DNA from: Paracoccus sigandri
GTDB taxonomy: Bacteria; Pseudomonadota; Alphaproteobacteria; Rhodobacterales; Rhodobacteraceae
Direction of reading: 5' to 3'
DNA length: 64,000 nt
NCBI RefSeq assembly: GCF_003709565.1
Contig: NZ_QNRC01000004.1
Coordinates: 186,001 to 250,000 of the forward strand
The notes beneath the pieces are model-generated. The model was not told the origin of the DNA, ran no database searches, and was given only the letters and a program-made list of their open reading frames with translations. The translations under genes and the position numbers were made by a program. This document shows positions 60,065 through 64,000 of this stretch, in pieces (within the stretch, counting starts at the first letter, position 1; each line of letters opens with the position of its first letter).

Positions 60065-61177
60065 CTAGCCCAGGAAGCGGCGGAACTGGCGCAGCGCCAG
60101 CCAGAACATCGCCCCGCCGGTGGCCAGCAGCGCCAGGAATTGCGGCCAGACCACGTCCAGCCCCGCGCCCCGGAACAGGACGCCCTGCGACAGGATCACG
60201 AAATGCGTGTTCGGCGCGAGGGACATGATCGCCTGGATCATCTCGGGCATGCTCTCGCGCGGGGTCATGCCGCCCGACAGCACCTGCAGCGGCAGCAGGA
60301 CCAGCATCAGGAGCAGCGCGAATTGCGGCATGGTGCCGGCCAGCGTCGCAAGGAAGATCCCCATCGAGGTGGTCGCGAACAGCATCAGCGCCGCCGCCGC
60401 CACGAACAGCGGCACCGAGCCCGCGATCGGCACCTGCAGCGCCATCTGCACCACCACCGTGATCGCGAAGCCTGATGCCAGCAGCACCACCAGGCCCATG
60501 GACCAGATCTTCGACAGCATGATCTCGGCCGCGCTGACCGGCATGACCAGCAGATGCTCGACCGTGCCGTGTTCCTTCTCGCGGATCAGGGCGGCGCCGG
60601 TCAGGATGATCGACAGCATGGTGATGGCGTCGATGACGCTGTTGACCGCCCCGAACCAGCTTGCCTCCAGTGCCGGGTTATAGCGCGCCCGCAGTGCCAG
60701 CCCGACCGGCGGGGTTGCGTCCTCGCGGTGGCCGGCGACGAATTCCGCCACCTCGGCGGTGACGATCTGCTGGACATAGCCGCTGCCGGTGAAGGCCTGG
60801 GTCATGCGGGTGGCGTCCACGTTCAGCTGGATCGCCGGGTTGCGACCGGCCAGCACGTCGCGTTCGAAATCGGGCGGGATGTCCAGCGCGAAGGTGTCCA
60901 GCCCCTCGTCCATGCGCCGGTCCATCTGGCTGGTCGTGATCATCCGCGGCGCGCCGAAATAGGGCGGCGTGAAGGCCGAGACGATGCGCCCGGAAAGCAT
61001 CGAGCGGTCCTCGTCCACGATGGCGATGGCGGCGTTCGACAGGCTTTCGGGCATCGCCTTCGATTCGGTATAGATCGACAGCGAGAAGGCATAGACGATC
61101 AACAGCAGCATCGCCGGGTCGCGCCACAGTCCGCGCAGCTCCTTGACGCCCAGGTGCCAGATGTTGCGCAGCCTCAT
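60065..61177 (-). CDS. ABC-2 permease, YhhJ-type
   Basis: A 370-residue exporter permease. One N-terminal span ('[18 protein letters not shown]'), a large periplasmic domain (about 50-175) and five C-terminal spans with '[20 protein letters not shown]', the ABC-2 signature, at about 197-216. It overlaps the fused ATPase gene by four bases, making a second permease half. The complex probably exports a drug or lipid-like molecule with the HlyD partner. Confidence 0.92.
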   Translation of the reverse strand: MRLRNIWHLGVKELRGLWRDPAMLLLIVYAFSLSIYTESKAMPESLSNAAIAIVDEDRSMLSGRIVSAFTPPYFGAPRMITTSQMDRRMDEGLDTFALDIPPDFERDVLAGRNPAIQLNVDATRMTQAFTGSGYVQQIVTAEVAEFVAGHREDATPPVGLALRARYNPALEASWFGAVNSVIDAITMLSIILTGAALIREKEHGTVEHLLVMPVSAAEIMLSKIWSMGLVVLLASGFAITVVVQMALQVPIAGSVPLFVAAAALMLFATTSMGIFLATLAGTMPQFALLLMLVLLPLQVLSGGMTPRESMPEMIQAIMSLAPNTHFVILSQGVLFRGAGLDVVWPQFLALLATGGAMFWLALRQFRRFLG

Positions 61178-63915
61178 TTCGCCTGTTTCCTCAGCAGCAG
61201 CACGCTGAGCCCCAGGATGACCGGGGTCGCGGCGGCCAGCGCCAGATAGACCGTGCCGAAATCCTGGAAGCCCAACCCCTTGGAAAAGGCCCCGCGCGAG
61301 GCGATGATGAACCAGGTCGTCGGATAGATCTCGCCGATGGCGCGGCCCGCGCCCTGCAGCGAGGAGACCGGGTCCAGCAGCCCGGAATATTGCGCGCCGG
61401 GGATCATCGTCACCAGCACGGTCGCGAACAGCGCCGCCACTTGGCTGCGCATGAAGCTGGAGACCAGCAGCCCCATCGCCGTGGTCGCCCCGACATAGAG
61501 CAGCGCGGCCAGCGCGAAGGCGGTCAGGCTGCCGGTGAAGGGCACCCGGAAGGCGAAGATCGCCAAGGCGGTCAGCAGCGCGAAGTTCAGCATCGCCAGC
61601 GCCACATAGGGCAGTTGCTTGCCAAGCAGGAATTCCAGCCGCGTGACCGGCGTGACGTAGAAATTGACGATCGAGCCCAGCTCTTTCTCCCGCACCACGC
61701 TCAGCGTCGTCAGCACCGCCGGGATCAGCAGCAGAAGCAGCGGGATCACCGCGGGCGACATCGCGACGATGCTTTTCACGTCGGGGTTGTAGCGAAAGCG
61801 CGTGACCAGGTCGAAATCGCCCCTCAGCGCGGCATCGCCGTGAAGCTCGCGCGCCTTGCGCGCGATCCAGTCGCCATGCATCCCCTGCACATAGCCCAGC
61901 ACGGTTTCCGCCCGCGTCGGGTTGGCGCCGTCGATCCAGGCGCCGATCTCCACCTCGGCGCCGCGCGCCACGTCGCGGGCGAAGCCGGGCGGGATCTCGA
62001 TGGCCAGGCTCAGCGTGCCGTCGCGCATCCGGGCGTCCATGTCGTCATAGCCGGTCAGCGGCGGCGCCTCGGTGAAATAGCGCGATCCGGCGATGTCCAG
62101 CACATAGTCGCGGCTGGTCGTGGTCTGGTCGCGGTCCAGCGCGGCGAAGGACAGGTCCTCGACATCCATGTTGATGCCGTAGCCGATCACGAACATCAGG
62201 ATCAGGCTGCCGATCAGCGCCAGGGTCAGCCGGATCGGGTCGCGCCGCAGCTGCAGCGATTCCAGCCGCGAATAGCTGAACATCCGGCGCAGGCTGAACC
62301 AGCCGCCCGCGGGCGCCGCCGTCTCGGGGGCGTCCGTCAGCGGGGCGGGGACGGGCTCGTCGCCGATGGCGTCCTGCAGATAGGCGACGAAGGCGTCGTC
62401 CAGCGTGGCTGCGTCCTTGGCGCGCATGATCGCCTCGGCCGTGTCGCTGACCAGCACCCGGCCGGCATGCATCAGGCTGATGCGGTCGCACAGCTCGGCC
62501 TCATTCATGAAATGGGTCGAGACGAAGATCGTCACCCCGTCCTGGCGCGACAGCTCGCCCAGGATGGCCCAGAAATCGTCGCGCGCCACCGGATCGACGC
62601 CCGAGGTCGGTTCGTCCAGGATCAGGATCTCGGGGCCGTGGATCATCGCCACGGCCAGCGACAGGCGCTGGCGGATGCCGAGGGGCAGGGCCTCGGGCAG
62701 GTCGTCCGCCACGCCCTGCAGGCCGAAGCGGTCGATCATCCGCGTCGCCCGGTCGCGGATGGCCGCGGGCTCCATGCCGAACAGCCGGGCGTGCAGCTCC
62801 AGGTTCTGCCGCACCGTCAGCTCGGAATAGAGCGAGAAGGACTGCGACATGAAGCCCACCCGGCGGCGGACCTCCATGTCCCTGGGGTCGATCTCGGCGC
62901 CGAACAGCCGGGCGGTGCCCTCGCTGGGTTCCAGAAGCCCCGTCAGCATCTTCATCGTGGTGGTCTTGCCGCAGCCGTTCGAGCCGAGGAAGCCGAAGAT
63001 CTCGCCCTTCTCGATGCGGAAGCTGACATCGTCCACGGCGGCGAAATCGCCGAAGCGCATGGTCAGGTGGCTGGCCTCGATGGCGATCTCGTGGCCGTCC
63101 GGCGCGCGGGGCGGGATCGCGACGGCCCTGTGGCCGCGGCTTTCGCTGTCGGGCATCAGCGCGATGAAGGCGGCATCCAGATCCTCGGCGCCGGTCCGTT
63201 CCAGCAGCTCGGCGGGGCTGCCGGTGGCCAGGACCCGGCCCCCGTCCATCGCCACCAGCCAGTCGAAGCGGGCGGCCTCTTCCATATAGGCGGTGGCGAC
63301 GATCACGCTCATGGCCGGGCGATCGCGGCGGATGCGCTCGATCAGGTCCCAGAACTGGCGGCGCGACAGCGGATCGACGCCGGTGGTCGGCTCGTCCAGG
63401 ATCAGGAGGTCCGGGTCGTGGATCAGCGCGCAGCACAGGCCCAGCTTCTGCTTCATGCCACCCGACAGTTTCGCGGCGGGGCGGTCGCGGAAGGGCGACA
63501 TGCCGGTCGCGGCCAGCAGCGCGTCGATGCGGCGGGTGCGCTCGGCCGGGCCATGGCCGAACAGCCGGCCGAAGAAATCCAGGTTCTCGGCCACCGACAG
63601 CGTCTGATAGAGGTTCCGGCCCAGCCCCTGCGGCATATAGGCGATGCGCGGGCAGATCCGGGCGCGGTGACGCGCGTCGCCCATGTCGCCGCCCAGCACC
63701 TCGATCCGGCCCTGCTGGATCACCCGCGCGCCGGCCAGCAGCGACAGCAGACTGGACTTGCCGACGCCGTCCGGGCCGATCAGCCCGACCATCCGCCCGG
63801 CGGGCAGCTGCAGCGTCACCTCGTCAAGCGCCGCCGTCTGGCCATAGCGCAGCCCGACGCCCTCGAGGCGGGCCACCGGGGCGGCGGGGTCGCTGTCGGG
63901 GGCGGCGGCGGTCAT
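61174..63915 (-). CDS. RbbA-like ABC transporter, two ATPase domains fused to a permease
   Basis: A 913-residue protein starting at ATG 63915. First ATPase: Walker A 'GPDGVGKSS', signature '[11 protein letters not shown]', Walker B '[13 protein letters not shown]'. Second ATPase: Walker A '[10 protein letters not shown]' near 305, a signature replaced by '[11 protein letters not shown]', and Walker B '[13 protein letters not shown]'. The C-terminal 390 residues are an ABC-2 permease ('[19 protein letters not shown]'). This is the YhiH/RbbA layout; despite the ribosome-associated name, such genes in HlyD operons are exporters. Confidence 0.93.
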   Translation of the reverse strand: MTAAAPDSDPAAPVARLEGVGLRYGQTAALDEVTLQLPAGRMVGLIGPDGVGKSSLLSLLAGARVIQQGRIEVLGGDMGDARHRARICPRIAYMPQGLGRNLYQTLSVAENLDFFGRLFGHGPAERTRRIDALLAATGMSPFRDRPAAKLSGGMKQKLGLCCALIHDPDLLILDEPTTGVDPLSRRQFWDLIERIRRDRPAMSVIVATAYMEEAARFDWLVAMDGGRVLATGSPAELLERTGAEDLDAAFIALMPDSESRGHRAVAIPPRAPDGHEIAIEASHLTMRFGDFAAVDDVSFRIEKGEIFGFLGSNGCGKTTTMKMLTGLLEPSEGTARLFGAEIDPRDMEVRRRVGFMSQSFSLYSELTVRQNLELHARLFGMEPAAIRDRATRMIDRFGLQGVADDLPEALPLGIRQRLSLAVAMIHGPEILILDEPTSGVDPVARDDFWAILGELSRQDGVTIFVSTHFMNEAELCDRISLMHAGRVLVSDTAEAIMRAKDAATLDDAFVAYLQDAIGDEPVPAPLTDAPETAAPAGGWFSLRRMFSYSRLESLQLRRDPIRLTLALIGSLILMFVIGYGINMDVEDLSFAALDRDQTTTSRDYVLDIAGSRYFTEAPPLTGYDDMDARMRDGTLSLAIEIPPGFARDVARGAEVEIGAWIDGANPTRAETVLGYVQGMHGDWIARKARELHGDAALRGDFDLVTRFRYNPDVKSIVAMSPAVIPLLLLLIPAVLTTLSVVREKELGSIVNFYVTPVTRLEFLLGKQLPYVALAMLNFALLTALAIFAFRVPFTGSLTAFALAALLYVGATTAMGLLVSSFMRSQVAALFATVLVTMIPGAQYSGLLDPVSSLQGAGRAIGEIYPTTWFIIASRGAFSKGLGFQDFGTVYLALAAATPVILGLSVLLLRKQAK

Positions 63916-64000
63916 TGCACCAGGTTGGACAGGGTTTCGGGCCATTCGGTGTCGGGATCGATCCGTACATGGGCCATGCCGGGCAGGCCGGTCTTCACAT
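63912..64000 (-). CDS. HlyD-family membrane-fusion protein, C-terminal end
   Basis: Only the last 28 codons lie in the window: '[20 protein letters not shown]' then 'ETLSNLVQ' and TGA. The sequence fits the C-terminal end of HlyD/YhiI adaptor proteins ('[12 protein letters not shown]' and a Trp-Pro turn). The stop overlaps the next ATG in ATGA, so it is the upstream gene of the exporter operon. Confidence 0.8.
   Translation of the reverse strand, partial: VKTGLPGMAHVRIDPDTEWPETLSNLVQ

Overview
The window looks like chromosomal DNA of a high-GC alphaproteobacterium of the Rhodobacteraceae, most probably Paracoccus or a close relative. This is inferred from gene content and style: an AdoCbl-dependent ribonucleotide reductase with a CtrA-type site upstream, an ectoine operon with its own aspartate kinase and EctR, malate synthase G, a MlaFED system whose MlaE carries a STAS domain, and strongly GC-biased third codon positions. 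There are no rRNA genes, IS elements or CRISPR arrays. One tRNA gene is present.

Layout. (1) 1-5.8 kb is the right end of a prophage or integrative element. It holds a packed row of small genes, a C5-cytosine methyltransferase with an internal repeat array, a DPPY-type amino-methyltransferase, a zinc-ribbon protein and a tyrosine integrase, and it ends against tRNA-Gly(UCC), the likely attachment site. (2) 6.0-11.6 kb is a surface polysaccharide locus: Wzz-like chain-length protein, CpsD-like ATPase lacking its Walker lysine, GT2 and WecG/TagA glycosyltransferases, and a polymerase/ligase-like membrane protein. (3) 11.7-25.4 kb holds an LpxL-like acyltransferase with a DMT transporter, transketolase, a fucosyltransferase-like protein, xerD, aroK-aroB, a leucine-dehydrogenase-like enzyme, a Bax-inhibitor-1 protein and a quinone oxidoreductase. 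(4) 25.6-36.9 kb holds an XRE regulator, an inositol-phosphatase-family enzyme, mgtE, 5-formyl-THF cyclo-ligase, nrdJ behind a rich control region, glcB divergent from an IclR regulator, and ssb. (5) 37.2-41.8 kb is a polyamine-catabolism-like operon (amidotransferase, gamma-glutamylamine synthetase, FAD oxidase) divergent from a class V aminotransferase. (6) 41.8-51.5 kb mixes TerB-like, PPK2 (with a 15-bp tandem repeat upstream), cobC, ybjN, proC, csaA, a D-2-hydroxyacid dehydrogenase, CsbD, an HTTM protein with a DCC partner, an Asp-rich secreted protein and an L,D-transpeptidase. (7) 51.7-56.1 kb is ectABC-ask with divergent ectR. (8) 56.2-59.9 kb is the Mla lipid-transport operon. (9) 60.1-64.0 kb is an RbbA/YhhJ-type ABC exporter with the tail of its HlyD partner at the window edge.

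Functional links: cobC contributes to the cobalamin that NrdJ needs; ectoine, CsbD and the envelope systems point to osmotic and envelope stress; the polysaccharide, acyltransferase, Mla and L,D-transpeptidase genes all act on the cell surface. The least explained items are the repeat array in the prophage C5 methyltransferase, the nrdJ control region, the Walker-defective CpsD-like protein, the HTTM/DCC/Asp-rich neighbourhood and the tandem repeat before ppk2.
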